Positions 52,548 to 62,683 of a stretch of 64,000 nucleotides of DNA are shown piece after piece (within the stretch, counting starts at the first letter, position 1; each line of letters begins with the position of its first letter). The position numbers and the translations under genes were made by a program. Location: the NCBI GenBank assembly GCA_020628935.1, contig JAHDEG010000003.1, positions 124,001-188,000 of the forward strand, in the 5' to 3' direction. The notes beneath the pieces are model-generated. The model did not search any database and was not told the origin of the DNA. It was given only the letters and a program-made list of their open reading frames with translations. The DNA is from Flavobacteriales bacterium. Its GTDB lineage: Bacteria; Bacteroidota; Bacteroidia; Flavobacteriales_G; JALEGO01.

Positions 52548-54479
52548 TTAGTCCTTATCTTTATTTTCAAGATCCCGATAAGATACGGGTTCTTTTGGTT
52601 TGTTAGGGGTGAGTTCAAAACTTTTTTTTGATAGCGGTTTAAATGAACTTTTACCTGGTACTTTAAAAGTACTACTATAGGGCTTATATCCTTCAGATTC
52701 AATTTCAATCTTATACTCTCCAACAGGTAGGGCTATAACGAACCTTTGGTTTTTGCTGTTTGCTACAAACTCTCCTAATTTTTTGTTTCCTTCCTTATTG
52801 TAAACTAATATAGAGGCATCTGTAATTTTGCTTTTATAAAACTCCGGGCCTTTGGCTGGTTTGGTTTTGCTATTTTTATCTGGCATTATTTTTATTTCAA
52901 TATCCTTAAACACATATTCGTTTATGTTTGGTGGGACTTTTTTGGCAGAAAATCTCTTAAGCTCTCCATCTTTTTCAAATGTGAGTATTGCATTATATTT
53001 AAAGCCAGGTCTTTTTTCTTTCTTTATTTGCTCAATTACTTTCCATTCACTTACTGTATCGGGTAGGTAATCGTATGTAAATCGTTTTTTCAGATCTCCT
53101 TTTTGTAAAATAATGAACTTCTCATACTCTTTATAATCAATTGGAATGTTCTCATACATTGAACCAACAAATGTTGAAATACGATCTTCTACATCCTCAA
53201 AAACAACTTCGTAAATATCTAAATCTCCAAAGCTATCTTCTTTTATGTGAGTGGATAGGTAACCATACCTTCCGGTTTTATCGAATGCGATATGGTAATT
53301 GTTGTCTGCTGTGTTTAATGGGTAGCCTACGTTTTTAATGGATTCAAATTTGCCTGTTTCTTCATTTTTTATGCATGTAAAAACATCATAACCTCCCATG
53401 CTTCCGTGGCCTTCAGAGGCAAAGTACATTGTTTTTCCGTCTGAGAGCATGTGTGGAAATGCGTCATCCCACTTAGTGTTTAATTCTTCAACAGCAATAG
53501 GAATTCCCCATTCACCTGTTGGCAATTGTTTTGATGAATAAATGTCATAACCACCTTTCCCGCCTTCTTTGTTAGATGCAAAATAAAGCATGTTTGTTTT
53601 TGGATCAATACATGCTGAAACTTGTTTGGCACCACTTACATTAATGTTTTCATTGAGGTGATATGGTTTTGAGAATTGCTTTCCTTTTTTCTCGGCAGCG
53701 AGTACTTCATCTTCTGTCTCAAAATCGAAAAAATCTATGAAGATAGTGCTTGCATCTACACTAAGTCCTGTTACTTCATCGTCATGTGATGTACCTACAG
53801 CTCCTCCCAAAGAACGGGCTTTAGACCATTCTCCATTTTTATCTTTAACAATGTAAATATCTTCGGTATACAAGCCATCCCATGCTAAATAACCTTGGTT
53901 GTTTTTGCTTCTTTTGGAGGTGAAATATAGTTCAGATTGGTTTTCACTCATATAGGGGGTGAAGTCTGGTGCATCTGAGTTAATATCCTCCCCAAGATTT
54001 ACAAAACGTATGTTTTTAACAGGGTATTTCACCATTTTTTTTGCGGTCTCGCACATTTGAATGTACAACTTGGCTCTTGCCTTAAGATCGGCTTCAGAAG
54101 AGCCTTCGTCTGCTTTTTTATATTCTACAATTGCTTTATCAAACTTTTCATCTAAATGATATGCCTTGGCTAGCATAAAATGCGCGTCTTTTTCGTTGCT
54201 TCCGTTTTTTATAGCGGCATCTAAGTGCTTGATAGCCTTTGAGTAATCTATATAGGTTTGTAAGTAGCTAATGCCTAAACGGTAATTATAAAGTGGATTA
54301 TTAGGTTCTACTTTAACGAGTGCCTCATATTCTTTAATAGCTCCTATCCAATCTCCGTATACAAAATCATCTTTAGCTTCGGCTGCATCTGTTTCTGGTT
54401 GTGTAGTCGTTTGAGAAATAGCTTTTATGCAAAAAAAAGCTAATGAAATAAAGAGTAAAAAAGATTTAATTAGTGTCAT
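52548..54479 (-). CDS. TPR and PD40 beta-propeller protein without OmpA domain
   Basis: A 643-residue exported protein. A signal peptide (about 1-22) is followed by tetratricopeptide repeats (about 30-160), WD40-like PD40 propeller repeats (about 180-430, with SELYFTSKRSKNNQGYLAWDG and LYFASNKEGGKGGYDIYSS) and a C-terminal carboxypeptidase-regulatory-like module (about 560-640). Many Bacteroidota relatives end in an OmpA peptidoglycan-binding domain; this one does not. It is probably periplasmic. Adjacent Omp85-like barrel and DUF2279 genes suggest an envelope-assembly cluster. Confidence 0.8.
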   Translation of the reverse strand: MTLIKSFLLFISLAFFCIKAISQTTTQPETDAAEAKDDFVYGDWIGAIKEYEALVKVEPNNPLYNYRLGISYLQTYIDYSKAIKHLDAAIKNGSNEKDAHFMLAKAYHLDEKFDKAIVEYKKADEGSSEADLKARAKLYIQMCETAKKMVKYPVKNIRFVNLGEDINSDAPDFTPYMSENQSELYFTSKRSKNNQGYLAWDGLYTEDIYIVKDKNGEWSKARSLGGAVGTSHDDEVTGLSVDASTIFIDFFDFETEDEVLAAEKKGKQFSKPYHLNENINVSGAKQVSACIDPKTNMLYFASNKEGGKGGYDIYSSKQLPTGEWGIPIAVEELNTKWDDAFPHMLSDGKTMYFASEGHGSMGGYDVFTCIKNEETGKFESIKNVGYPLNTADNNYHIAFDKTGRYGYLSTHIKEDSFGDLDIYEVVFEDVEDRISTFVGSMYENIPIDYKEYEKFIILQKGDLKKRFTYDYLPDTVSEWKVIEQIKKEKRPGFKYNAILTFEKDGELKRFSAKKVPPNINEYVFKDIEIKIMPDKNSKTKPAKGPEFYKSKITDASILVYNKEGNKKLGEFVANSKNQRFVIALPVGEYKIEIESEGYKPYSSTFKVPGKSSFKPLSKKSFELTPNKPKEPVSYRDLENKDKD

Positions 54480-54554
54480 ATTTAATGGGTGAAGCCTTAC
54501 GAAAGTACTAATTTGATTGGCAATGACAAAGAATGCAATTTTTAGATTTTTTGA

Positions 54555-55478
54555 CTAAAAATAGAATGGCTTAAATGTTGCTTTGCCATTTTGATTTATT
54601 TGTAATGTTGGTGCAGGAATTTTAATGAAATTTAGGGTGCCTAAAATAATTTTTAAGGCTTTGTTTTTTGTGGGGATGTCTTCTAAGTCGATATCAAAGC
54701 TTAAATAATACTCTCTATTTCTTTCAAAGTAGGGTAGTGGGTTGTTGTTATTATCGAAGGATGGATTTTTGCTACCCCCGGTCATGCCACTAGCGCCATA
54801 TCCTACAGAAATATTTAACCACTTAGGTATTTTTTTAATGTTAGTAAACTCTTGTATACCTGCTGAGAGCCAATATGTTTGACCATTATAGTCTTTTAAA
54901 GCTCTTTCAATGGGTGAACTCCCTAAGAGGTTTGGGCGATATTTGGCATAAGGTGAATATGAGCTAGAAAATTTTAGTTTTATACGTTGATCCTCCCAAA
55001 CTTGTTTTTGTATTGCATATAAACCAACACCTGCAAAATTACTTATAATGTCTCCGTATGATGCTCCCCAGTCAGGAGAAAATCCATCTAGTGTTTCAAT
55101 GGAAGATAAAAATAAAAGCGACCCAATACTGCTTTGAATAATGGATTGTTTTTTACTTAACCCTCCCCATTGTGCAACATGGTCAAATGTTTTACTTAGG
55201 TAATATGCGGTAGTTGCATGACCAACTTTATCCATTTGTAGCCATTGATTATTATCGTTAAAAAAATGAAATGATGTAAGAGGATAATCTTTATACCATA
55301 ACGTATATAAACCAGCAGTAAAACCAATAAAACCTGTGGTGTATGAGGTGTAGATTATTTTTTTTCTTTTAGCATAATTTACAGTGTCAGCTTTTTGTGC
55401 TTGTGAGTATAAGCACAGCACCATTAAAACTATGGTAATTATAGTTTTTGTTTTAAAAGAGTTTACTAGACAAAGCAT
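54555..55478 (-). CDS. DUF2279-family predicted outer-envelope protein
   Basis: A 307-residue protein with an N-terminal signal/anchor (about 8-27). The DUF2279 core has LQMDKVGHATTAYYLS and SPDWGASYGDIISNFAGVG. DUF2279 proteins are periplasmic or membrane-associated and of unknown function. Its start overlaps the end of folC by 26 bases, so it is co-transcribed with it. Confidence 0.82.
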   Translation of the reverse strand: MLCLVNSFKTKTIITIVLMVLCLYSQAQKADTVNYAKRKKIIYTSYTTGFIGFTAGLYTLWYKDYPLTSFHFFNDNNQWLQMDKVGHATTAYYLSKTFDHVAQWGGLSKKQSIIQSSIGSLLFLSSIETLDGFSPDWGASYGDIISNFAGVGLYAIQKQVWEDQRIKLKFSSSYSPYAKYRPNLLGSSPIERALKDYNGQTYWLSAGIQEFTNIKKIPKWLNISVGYGASGMTGGSKNPSFDNNNNPLPYFERNREYYLSFDIDLEDIPTKNKALKIILGTLNFIKIPAPTLQINQNGKATFKPFYF

Positions 55479-56694
55479 CGGCTACTATAAATGTACTACC
55501 TCCTATGTAAATAACGTCTTTTGGTTTGCTATTTAATAAAGCTTGTTCAATAGCGTGTTTAACAGAGCTATGTTTGTTTCCTTGTAAGCTGTAGTTTTTG
55601 GCTTCGGTATAGAGTGATTCAGCGTTTTTACCTCTTGGTACATTTGGCTTACAAAAATAGTAAATCGCATTTTTGGGTAGTAGTTGTAATATTTTTGAAC
55701 TGTCTTTATCAGAAACCATCCCCCAAACTATATGTAAGTTTTCGTGTGGGGTAGTTAATAGTTGATTCATTGTAAAGTTAACCCCCGATTCATTATGGGC
55801 TGTATCACATATTACCTTTGGTTTGTTTTGAAGTATTTGCCAGCGGCCCTGTAGGCCTGTGTTTTTAATTACGTTAGATAATCCTTTTTTTATTGTATCG
55901 CTTGATATTTTAAAGGATTTTTCAGTCAGTATTTTAACTGCAGTAGTTACCGTGTTTATGTTTTTTTGCTGATAGCTTCCTTTTAAATCACATTCAAATT
56001 TATGGTGGATATTAGGCTTGCAAAATGTTATTTCGGCATTACGCTCCGCTGCCTTTTTAATAAAAACAGGCTTGGTTTCGCTTGTATATTCGCCTATACA
56101 TACAGGGATGCCGGGTTTAATAATACCCGCTTTTTCAATAGCTATTTTGGTAAGTGTGTTTCCTAGTATATCTGTATGATCATAGCTTATATTTGTTATA
56201 ATACTTAATATAGGAGTTATGATGTTTGTTGAGTCGAGTCTTCCTCCTAGGCCCGTTTCTATAATTGCAACATCTACCTTTTCTTGTTCGAAATAGTAGA
56301 ATGCCATGGCAGCTGTAATTTCAAAGAAAGAAGGTTTTATTTGTTCAATACTTGGCCTTATTTTATTTACGAATTCAAGAATTTTTGCTTCAGAAATTGC
56401 TTGACCATTTATTTTTATGCGTTCATTAAAGTGAACTAAATGTGGTGAGGTATAAAGGCCTACTTTCAAGCCTTGTTCTTGTAAAATAGAAGCCAACATA
56501 TGGGAGCATGAACCTTTACCGTTGGTGCCCGCAAGATGAATAGTTTTAATTTTTTTGTGAGGATTATTTAGTGTCTCACATAATTGAATAACACGGTCTA
56601 AGCCGGGTTTATACGCTTTTTTACCTTGGTTTTGAAACATTGGTAACTGCGCATATAAAAACGTAATGCATTCGTTAAAGCCAGTGAAGTTCAT
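55453..56694 (-). CDS. folC: Folylpolyglutamate/dihydrofolate synthase FolC
   Basis: Adds glutamate to folates and makes dihydrofolate from dihydropteroate. I use the start at 56694 (MNFTGFNECITFLYAQLPMF), giving 413 residues; the longer frame adds 13 basic residues inside the upstream gene. The ATP-binding P-loop is HLAGTNGKGSCSHML. LYTSPHLV, ETGLGGRLDSTN and YDHTDILG are all Mur-ligase/FolC hallmarks. The gene overlaps the DUF4442 stop by a few bases at its upstream side. Confidence 0.95.
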   Translation of the reverse strand: MNFTGFNECITFLYAQLPMFQNQGKKAYKPGLDRVIQLCETLNNPHKKIKTIHLAGTNGKGSCSHMLASILQEQGLKVGLYTSPHLVHFNERIKINGQAISEAKILEFVNKIRPSIEQIKPSFFEITAAMAFYYFEQEKVDVAIIETGLGGRLDSTNIITPILSIITNISYDHTDILGNTLTKIAIEKAGIIKPGIPVCIGEYTSETKPVFIKKAAERNAEITFCKPNIHHKFECDLKGSYQQKNINTVTTAVKILTEKSFKISSDTIKKGLSNVIKNTGLQGRWQILQNKPKVICDTAHNESGVNFTMNQLLTTPHENLHIVWGMVSDKDSSKILQLLPKNAIYYFCKPNVPRGKNAESLYTEAKNYSLQGNKHSSVKHAIEQALLNSKPKDVIYIGGSTFIVADALSSKLF

Positions 56695-56701
56695 TTTATA
56701 T

Positions 56702-57187
56702 TTATGATTTTTTCTTAAACGACCAGGTAACAAATATTTTGGCTACTTCATCACCATTTGTATCTTTTCCTGTTGATACAAGCTCAATAGTTCCTGGTTT
56801 ATTCGTTTGCTCTAATGTATTTATAAGCGTAAAGAGTTCTTTTACTTGATTACAAGTGAAAATAATATCTGTATTTGCTTTTTTTGAAAATTCTGCTCTA
56901 AAATCAACCACTAGCATTGACCATTTGCCTCTGCCTGCTGTTGCTATTAAGCCGGGTATGCCAGTAGATAGCTCTGCTGCACCAGCAAGAGCAGCAAAAT
57001 AAATAGATTTAAAAGGGTTTTGTGTTCGCCATGTAAACGGAATTTTTACACTGCACACTTCTTCGTTTACTTCTGTCATTTTAATTTTCCAGAAATATAC
57101 GCTGGGTAACTTAGCTAACATACCTAACCTAAACTTTAGGGGTGATGTCATGTCTCTAATTATCTTTTGTGCTTGTTCATTTAGCAT
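56702..57187 (-). CDS. DUF4442-family hotdog-fold protein
   Basis: A 161-residue protein of the DUF4442 family, related to acyl-CoA thioesterases with a hotdog fold. A strand-rich core has VKIPFTWRTQNPFKSIYFAALAGAAEL and the Gly-rich GIPGLIATAGRGK. No essential catalytic motif can be assigned confidently. It lies immediately upstream of folC, with the two starts and stops nearly touching. Confidence 0.8.
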   Translation of the reverse strand: MLNEQAQKIIRDMTSPLKFRLGMLAKLPSVYFWKIKMTEVNEEVCSVKIPFTWRTQNPFKSIYFAALAGAAELSTGIPGLIATAGRGKWSMLVVDFRAEFSKKANTDIIFTCNQVKELFTLINTLEQTNKPGTIELVSTGKDTNGDEVAKIFVTWSFKKKS

Positions 57188-57208
57188 GTTGTGTCGTATT
57201 TATAAACG

Positions 57209-57235
57209 ACAAAGCCCAGGGAACCTGGGCTTTGT
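57209..57235 (-). terminator. Rho-independent terminator
   Basis: The 12-bp arms ACAAAGCCCAGG and CCTGGGCTTTGT enclose a 3-base loop. It lies just past the stop of the porin-like gene and just upstream of the DUF4442 gene, separating the two leftward units. Confidence 0.87.
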
Positions 57236-57257
57236 TTTAATTAATTGAAAAATAACT

Positions 57258-57791
57258 TTACCATTTGTAGTATATACCGATTTCAGCGGTTAAATCGGTA
57301 GTGATAGATTTGTTTATTTCGTAAAAGCCATAGCCAGCCATTCCATTAAAGCCTATTCTATTACCAACATAAATATCAAAACCAACTCCAGCTCCCGCAT
57401 TTATTGCTTCGTATTTATAAGATTCGCTTTCTTGGGTCAACTCATTCCATCGAGAACCTGTTTCGTCTAGCATATAATTAGCAGAAGCATATAAGTACCA
57501 TTTACCAACATAGTAGCCATTTAATTTAACCTCTTTTAGCTCAATTAGTGGTGTAAAACCAATGTTGACATCAGCCCTGCCTTCTTCAAACTTAGGTAAT
57601 GTAGTTATTTGAACACCTAACTTTCCTGGCCAATAACGGTAAGAAAAGCCATAGCCAGTTGTGAAGCCTGCTGCTAAACCAATTTGTTGTTTAAATTTTT
57701 CAGTTGATTCAGTATCTCTTTGGTTGCTTTGAGCAAAATTATTTGTACTCATTGCTAAGCATCCAAAGATTAAAAAACATAATTTTTTCAT
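57258..57791 (-). CDS. Small outer-membrane beta-barrel protein
   Basis: A 177-residue exported protein with a signal peptide (about 1-20, ending NNFAQ). The remainder alternates strand-like segments (LGVQITTLPKF, GFTPLIELKE, GFDIYVGNRIGFNGMAGYGFYEI) and ends with an aromatic residue, IGIYYKW, as expected of an 8-stranded barrel. No named family is recognised. It lies 34 bases past the TonB-like gene and ends at its own terminator. Confidence 0.72.
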   Translation of the reverse strand: MKKLCFLIFGCLAMSTNNFAQSNQRDTESTEKFKQQIGLAAGFTTGYGFSYRYWPGKLGVQITTLPKFEEGRADVNIGFTPLIELKEVKLNGYYVGKWYLYASANYMLDETGSRWNELTQESESYKYEAINAGAGVGFDIYVGNRIGFNGMAGYGFYEINKSITTDLTAEIGIYYKW

Positions 57792-57825
57792 AACTAAATA
57801 TTGAAAATTTGGGTAAATGTATGTA

Positions 57826-58629
57826 TTATCTTCCTAACACAAAAATGAAGGTCATGGAGCCTACTTGTTCTTCAGGAGAGTCTGGGTTGGCACTAAATTT
57901 AGCATCGTATGCAGCTTCTTGCGCTTTTTTAAATAATATACTACTGTTGGTTGTTGATCCTCTACCTCCGGGTATTGCTCTAATTACTTTACCTGCTCTG
58001 TTTACTCTAATATCTACTACAACCTTACCTTCATCTTGTGAGCTATCATTTATTTTAGGGATAGATTCAATTGCTCTTCCTCTTAATTTGTACGAACCCC
58101 CACCGGGTAATGATCCTCCAATATTACCTCCATTTTTAGTGCCGTCCGACCTGCCCTGTGTTCCTGGTTTGCTGCTATTGCCTCCACCACTTTCTTTTCC
58201 TGCATCGGTGTTTTTAGAGCTATTTTTAGCCCACATTTGTTCGTAATGCTTCTTTATTATAGCTTCTTCTTGTTCTCTTTTAATTCTGTCAAGTTCTTCT
58301 TGTGTAGGTTTTTTGGGTTCTTGTTTTTGTTTTACTTTGTTTGTTGGTGCTTTAATTTGAGGGGTAGAATTATCTGTTAAAATTTCTTGTGCTACAACTG
58401 GTTGGGTAGGCTTTACCACGGGCTGAGGGTTTGGCGCAGGGTTATCAAAGGTATTGCCACTACCAACTTCAGTTAATCCTAATCGAATAGTTAAGGGGCT
58501 GCCTTCTTCTTCTATTGGAGGATCTGGAGCTGTAAACCCAAAAAATAAAAATAATACAAACAATAGAGCATGAATTGCTAATGTAAGTATTACGGAAGTA
58601 CTTTTATTTTTCTTTTCGGCTTGTCTCAT
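57826..58629 (-). CDS. TonB-like energy transducer
   Basis: A 267-residue protein with an N-terminal membrane anchor (about 13-33, VILTLAIHALLFVLFLFFGF), a long Pro/Gln/Lys-rich periplasmic spacer (about 60-180) and a C-terminal TonB-like domain (about 190-267) with VVVDIRVNRAGKVI. It would couple proton motive force from ExbB/ExbD, encoded just upstream, to outer-membrane receptors such as the one at 43917. The order ExbB-ExbD-TonB is typical. Confidence 0.9.
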   Translation of the reverse strand: MRQAEKKNKSTSVILTLAIHALLFVLFLFFGFTAPDPPIEEEGSPLTIRLGLTEVGSGNTFDNPAPNPQPVVKPTQPVVAQEILTDNSTPQIKAPTNKVKQKQEPKKPTQEELDRIKREQEEAIIKKHYEQMWAKNSSKNTDAGKESGGGNSSKPGTQGRSDGTKNGGNIGGSLPGGGSYKLRGRAIESIPKINDSSQDEGKVVVDIRVNRAGKVIRAIPGGRGSTTNSSILFKKAQEAAYDAKFSANPDSPEEQVGSMTFIFVLGR

Positions 58630-58634
58630 AGGCC

Positions 58635-59027
58635 TTAATCTGGCTCAGTTGCAATAACAACATCAATTCCGTTTTTACGAGCAATAGCAAATAAGTTAAT
58701 TGTAAAACCAGTTGGTACCGACTCATCTACATACAAGATGGCTTGTTTTTTTGTTTGATTTGCAAATTTAGCAATAAGCTCTTCCTCAACTATTTCAGGA
58801 TTTATTTTTTTTGATCCTACATAATAGGTTAAGTCTTTTTTAATGGTAATTGATACCGTTGGTTTTTCAGAGGTGCGATTGTCACTATTAGGTAGATTAA
58901 CCAACTCACCATGAGGATTTATAAGTGTAGATAATACAATGAAAAATATGAGCAACAGAAACACAATATCAGTTAATGATGCCATGTTAAACTCAACACT
59001 TACTTTATTTGAACTTTTTATAGCCAT
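58635..59027 (-). CDS. ExbD/TolR-family biopolymer transport protein
   Basis: A 130-residue single-pass inner-membrane protein. The N-terminal membrane segment (about 18-40) contains the conserved Asp in SLTDIVFLLLIFFIV, needed for proton movement. The periplasmic domain has YVGSKKINPEIVEEEL and VYVDESVPTGF-like elements. It pairs with the ExbB homologue whose stop codon directly precedes its ATG. Confidence 0.95.
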   Translation of the reverse strand: MAIKSSNKVSVEFNMASLTDIVFLLLIFFIVLSTLINPHGELVNLPNSDNRTSEKPTVSITIKKDLTYYVGSKKINPEIVEEELIAKFANQTKKQAILYVDESVPTGFTINLFAIARKNGIDVVIATEPD

Positions 59028-59738
59028 TTATGCTGGTTCTTGAAGGATGTCCATAAAATCTAAAGTAACTGCATCCATTTTATGAGCAATTTTTTGCGAT
59101 CTGTTAGAAAGTATATTGTAGGATAAAAATGCAATAATACCCACTATTAAACCAGCTACTGTAGTTACAAGTGCTTGCATAATACCACCCGAAAGTTGAT
59201 CTACCTTAACGGCCTGGCCTGCTATTTTCATTTCATGAAAGGTAACCATCATTCCTAAAACGGTACCTAAAAAACCTAACATTGGAGCCGCACCAGATAT
59301 TGTTGCTAGTATCGGAAAACTTCTCTCCATGGCGTTTAATTCAATTTGTCCTACATTTTCAATCTCGGTTTTTATATCTGATAAAGGCTTACCAATACGC
59401 ATGATACCTTTTTCAATCATTTTTGCAAATGGTGTTTTTTTAGTTTTACATAATGCCCGAGCGGCATCTAATTTTCCGTCTTTTACGTATTCACGAATTT
59501 GATTCATAAAATTTTCTGGTACTTTACCTGCTTGCCCTAATGCAAAAAAACGTTCAAAGAAAATGTACATGCCAACTATAGACATAATTAGCAGTGGAAT
59601 AACTATTAATAATGTGCCTGTATCTGACAAAAGACTAATAATAGAAATTGTTTTCTCTCCTTGAATTACTTCTGAAGCGCTAGTTGATAGTGAATCAATA
59701 GGCATGGGAACTTGTAAAAAAAATGTATTAATTAACAT
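59028..59738 (-). CDS. MotA/TolQ/ExbB proton channel family protein
   Basis: A 236-residue inner-membrane protein with three membrane segments (about 38-62, 140-162, 180-205). The MotA/ExbB core has IGKPLSDIKTEIENVGQIELNAMER and ATISGAAPMLGFLGTVLGMM, which includes the conserved Gly/Pro turns. With ExbD and TonB it forms the energy-transducing complex. It is the first gene of the three. Confidence 0.95.
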   Translation of the reverse strand: MLINTFFLQVPMPIDSLSTSASEVIQGEKTISIISLLSDTGTLLIVIPLLIMSIVGMYIFFERFFALGQAGKVPENFMNQIREYVKDGKLDAARALCKTKKTPFAKMIEKGIMRIGKPLSDIKTEIENVGQIELNAMERSFPILATISGAAPMLGFLGTVLGMMVTFHEMKIAGQAVKVDQLSGGIMQALVTTVAGLIVGIIAFLSYNILSNRSQKIAHKMDAVTLDFMDILQEPA

Positions 59739-59870
59739 ATGCTTAATTGTGCTTGTGCTAAAAGTAATATTAAGATTAATAAATAGTGTTACTCTAATAA
59801 AAAGTTATTCACTTTAATACGTTAACGGGAATAAGATAAGTTTTATTTTAAAAGATGTTATGTAGTGTAG

Positions 59871-61076
59871 TTAATTATTGTTTTTACTAACAAGCTCATT
59901 TATTTCTGCAAGATGCTTGTTCAGCCAAAATTTCCATGTGTATTTTTCTTTAGCTAGGCTTCTTGAGTTTTTTTGTAAAGCGTTCCAATGTTTTTTATTT
60001 GATAATAAATTCAGACATTCGGTTGCAAATAAGTGAGAGTCATCCGCTATTGAAATATGGTTTTCTGTTAATCCTTCAATACCTTCTACTCCTATAGAAG
60101 TTGTAACCATGGGTATGCCCCGGTATAAGGCATTTAAAACCTTTACTTTAATTCCACTCCCAAATTTTAGCGGAGCAATACAAATTCTTGATTCTTGAAA
60201 CAGCGGTTCTAAATCTTTAATAAACCCAGTTAATTGAACGTTTTTTAAATTATTAACCCGTTCTGTAATTCGGTTGTCAGGGTTTTTTCCAGCTATTTTA
60301 AATGTAATTTCGGGTTGCTTACTGATAATTATTGGCCAGCATTTTTTTAAGAACCAGATTAAGCCATTTATATTAGCTTCCCAGCTTAGTGTGCCAACAT
60401 ATAAAATCTGTTTTTTGGTGGTGCTAAATTCTATATCACGTTTGTTTAAGAGTGCGTCATCACCAAGGTGATACGTTGATTTAAAACAGCCTTTATTATC
60501 AGTAATGGCTTTTAGTTTTTTAATGTCATTTGGCGCTGCAAGTACTAAATCACTTAGTTGGCAGTATTGCTTTTCCTTTTTTTTAATTCTATTACTCTCA
60601 AGTTTAAGCAATGTTTTTTTTAGAATATTGGGCTCAATTGCAGCCATTCTTTCCCATAATACATATTCGGCATTATGTTGGTGTAATATTTTTTTGCTGG
60701 TATGAGCACTAGATATGTATTGATACATTTCATAGTGATCAATTATTATCACATCAGCTTGTTTGCAGAGATTTACTATGTTTTCTTTTATCTGAGCACA
60801 GTAATTTCTGTATTCATTTAGCGTTTTACTAGTTAAATAACTAGTAAGTAAGTTTATAGTATTTCTCTCTTTTTGGCAGTTAAAGTAATGTCCTTTTTTA
60901 AGGGTTACGCGATTTTCAAACTCTTGAATGTTTCTATTATCATCATTTTTTAAAAGTGAAACCAGCGTTAGTTCTGTTTCTCTACTCAAGTATTCTACTA
61001 GTTTAAAACTCTTAATCACGCCCCCGCTTGTGGGCGGATAGGGTAGTTGGGTGGTAAGGAAAACAATTTTGATCAC
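59871..61076 (-). CDS. Glycosyltransferase family 4-like protein
   Basis: A 401-residue GT-B glycosyltransferase. The N-terminal Rossmann half opens with FLTTQLPYPPTSGGVIKSF. The C-terminal half has ILYVGTLSWEANINGL, the region of nucleotide-sugar binding LEPLFQESRICIAPLKFGSGIKVKVL (quoted in part), and TTSIGVEGI with the conserved Glu. It probably acts in exopolysaccharide or lipopolysaccharide synthesis. The donor sugar is unknown and no adjacent glycan gene helps. Confidence 0.88.
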   Translation of the reverse strand: MIKIVFLTTQLPYPPTSGGVIKSFKLVEYLSRETELTLVSLLKNDDNRNIQEFENRVTLKKGHYFNCQKERNTINLLTSYLTSKTLNEYRNYCAQIKENIVNLCKQADVIIIDHYEMYQYISSAHTSKKILHQHNAEYVLWERMAAIEPNILKKTLLKLESNRIKKKEKQYCQLSDLVLAAPNDIKKLKAITDNKGCFKSTYHLGDDALLNKRDIEFSTTKKQILYVGTLSWEANINGLIWFLKKCWPIIISKQPEITFKIAGKNPDNRITERVNNLKNVQLTGFIKDLEPLFQESRICIAPLKFGSGIKVKVLNALYRGIPMVTTSIGVEGIEGLTENHISIADDSHLFATECLNLLSNKKHWNALQKNSRSLAKEKYTWKFWLNKHLAEINELVSKNNN

Positions 61077-61101
61077 TTTATTTAGCCTCTGATTCTTAGT
61101 C

Positions 61102-62094
61102 TTAATTTAAGCTATCCCAAATCATGTTTTTTAATTGTGGAATTCCTTTTTTTGTGAAGGATGATATAAAAATTGTTTTCATATCTTTTGGTAATTCATC
61201 CTTTAAAGCCTGTTCGAGTTCTTCATCTAGTAAATCTGCTTTTGTTATAGCAATAAGTCTTTCTTTGTGAAGTAGCTCTTTGTTATACAATTCAAGTTCT
61301 TTTACTAGGATGTTATATTCATCTAAAATGCTATTTGTATCACATGAAATTACAAAGAGTAAAATAGAGTTTCTTTCTATGTGTCTTAAAAAACGATGCC
61401 CTAATCCTTTTCCTTCATTGGCACCCTCAATTATCCCAGGTATATCTGCCATTACAAAAGATCGGTATCCATCATTATGAGGTACAACTCCTAAGTTAGG
61501 AACAAGTGTAGTGAACGGGTAATTTGCTATTTCTGGTTTTGCTGCACTTACTACAGATAGTAGAGTAGATTTACCTGCATTAGGAAATCCAACTAAACCT
61601 ACATCGGCCAATACTTTAAGTTCAAGTACTTTCCATCCTTCTTGGTGATCTTCACCTGGTTGAGCGTATTCTGGAGTTTGTCTTGTTGATGATTTAAAGT
61701 GTGTGTTACCAAGGCCGCCTCTTCCTCCCGGAATAAGAATAAATTCCTGCCCGTCTTCAGTAATTTCACATTCTTGTACCCCTGTTTCGGCATCTCTGGC
61801 TATTGTTCCTAATGGTACTTCAATTATTTCATCATCTCCATCCGCGCCTGTTCTTCCGCCTCCGGTTCCGTAATTTCCGCTTTTTGCCTTTATATGTTTT
61901 CTATACTTCAGGTGTAATAAGGTCCACAATTGCTTGTTCCCTTTTATAATTATATGACCACCTCTTCCACCATCACCACCATCAGGCCCGCCTTTTGAGG
62001 TTAGTCTATCTCTGTGAAAATGAGCAGAACCTGCGCCTCCTCTTCCGGACTTTAGAAAAAGTTTAACATAGTCAATAAAGTTCGGTGAAGCCAT
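61102..62094 (-). CDS. obg: Obg-type GTPase (ObgE/CgtA)
   Basis: A 330-residue GTPase involved in ribosome assembly and stress control. The N-terminal Obg fold (about 1-160) is rich in Gly ([14 protein letters not shown]), as in all Obg proteins. The G domain has [12 protein letters not shown], the switch [16 protein letters not shown] and TKADLLD. It lacks the extra C-terminal OCT domain of some homologues. It lies 11 bases from adk, with which it forms an operon. Confidence 0.96.
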   Translation of the reverse strand: MASPNFIDYVKLFLKSGRGGAGSAHFHRDRLTSKGGPDGGDGGRGGHIIIKGNKQLWTLLHLKYRKHIKAKSGNYGTGGGRTGADGDDEIIEVPLGTIARDAETGVQECEITEDGQEFILIPGGRGGLGNTHFKSSTRQTPEYAQPGEDHQEGWKVLELKVLADVGLVGFPNAGKSTLLSVVSAAKPEIANYPFTTLVPNLGVVPHNDGYRSFVMADIPGIIEGANEGKGLGHRFLRHIERNSILLFVISCDTNSILDEYNILVKELELYNKELLHKERLIAITKADLLDEELEQALKDELPKDMKTIFISSFTKKGIPQLKNMIWDSLN

Positions 62095-62104
62095 TGTGTT
62101 GGTT

Positions 62105-62683
62105 TTATACTTTTATTCCGTCTAGTGCTTCACAGAGTCTGAAAAACACTTCCTCAACCGTCCCAATACCATATACTTCGGTGTATTTGTTTTGGTTAGA
62201 ATAATAGTCTTTTAAGGGTAAAGTCTCGTTTTTGTAAATGTTTATTCGGTTTTGAATAACGTCATCATTAGCATCGTCAGGTCTTCCTGATGTTAATGCT
62301 CTTTGTTTTAATCTAGATTTTAATTCCTCTTCAGGAACATCAAGAGCCAGCATTACACCAATTTCACTGTTTAATTTCTCTAAAAAAGTGTCTAACGCTT
62401 TTGCTTGATCTATTGTTCTCGGAAATCCATCAAAAATAAAACCGTTAGGGTTGTTGTATTTATTTACTTCAGCTTCTAACATTTTTATGGTTACTTCATC
62501 TGGTACTAGTTTCCCATCATCCATATATGTTTTAGCAAGTTGACCTAGTTCGGTATTGTTTTTTATGTTAAACCTAAAAATGTCTCCTGTAGATAGGTGT
62601 ACCAATTCATACTTATTCAATAATTTTTCTGATTGAGTACCTTTTCCAGCACCTGGAGGACCAAATAAAACAACATTTAACAT
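62105..62683 (-). CDS. adk: Adenylate kinase, short-LID type
   Basis: Interconverts AMP, ADP and ATP. The start at 62683 ([20 protein letters not shown]) gives 192 residues and places the P-loop correctly. The longer frame adds a 20-residue N-terminus that would sit before the P-loop and is unlikely. The AMP site has [10 protein letters not shown] and the ATP site [13 protein letters not shown]. The LID is the short form without zinc cysteines. The family length and motifs match closely. Confidence 0.97.
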   Translation of the reverse strand: MLNVVLFGPPGAGKGTQSEKLLNKYELVHLSTGDIFRFNIKNNTELGQLAKTYMDDGKLVPDEVTIKMLEAEVNKYNNPNGFIFDGFPRTIDQAKALDTFLEKLNSEIGVMLALDVPEEELKSRLKQRALTSGRPDDANDDVIQNRINIYKNETLPLKDYYSNQNKYTEVYGIGTVEEVFFRLCEALDGIKV

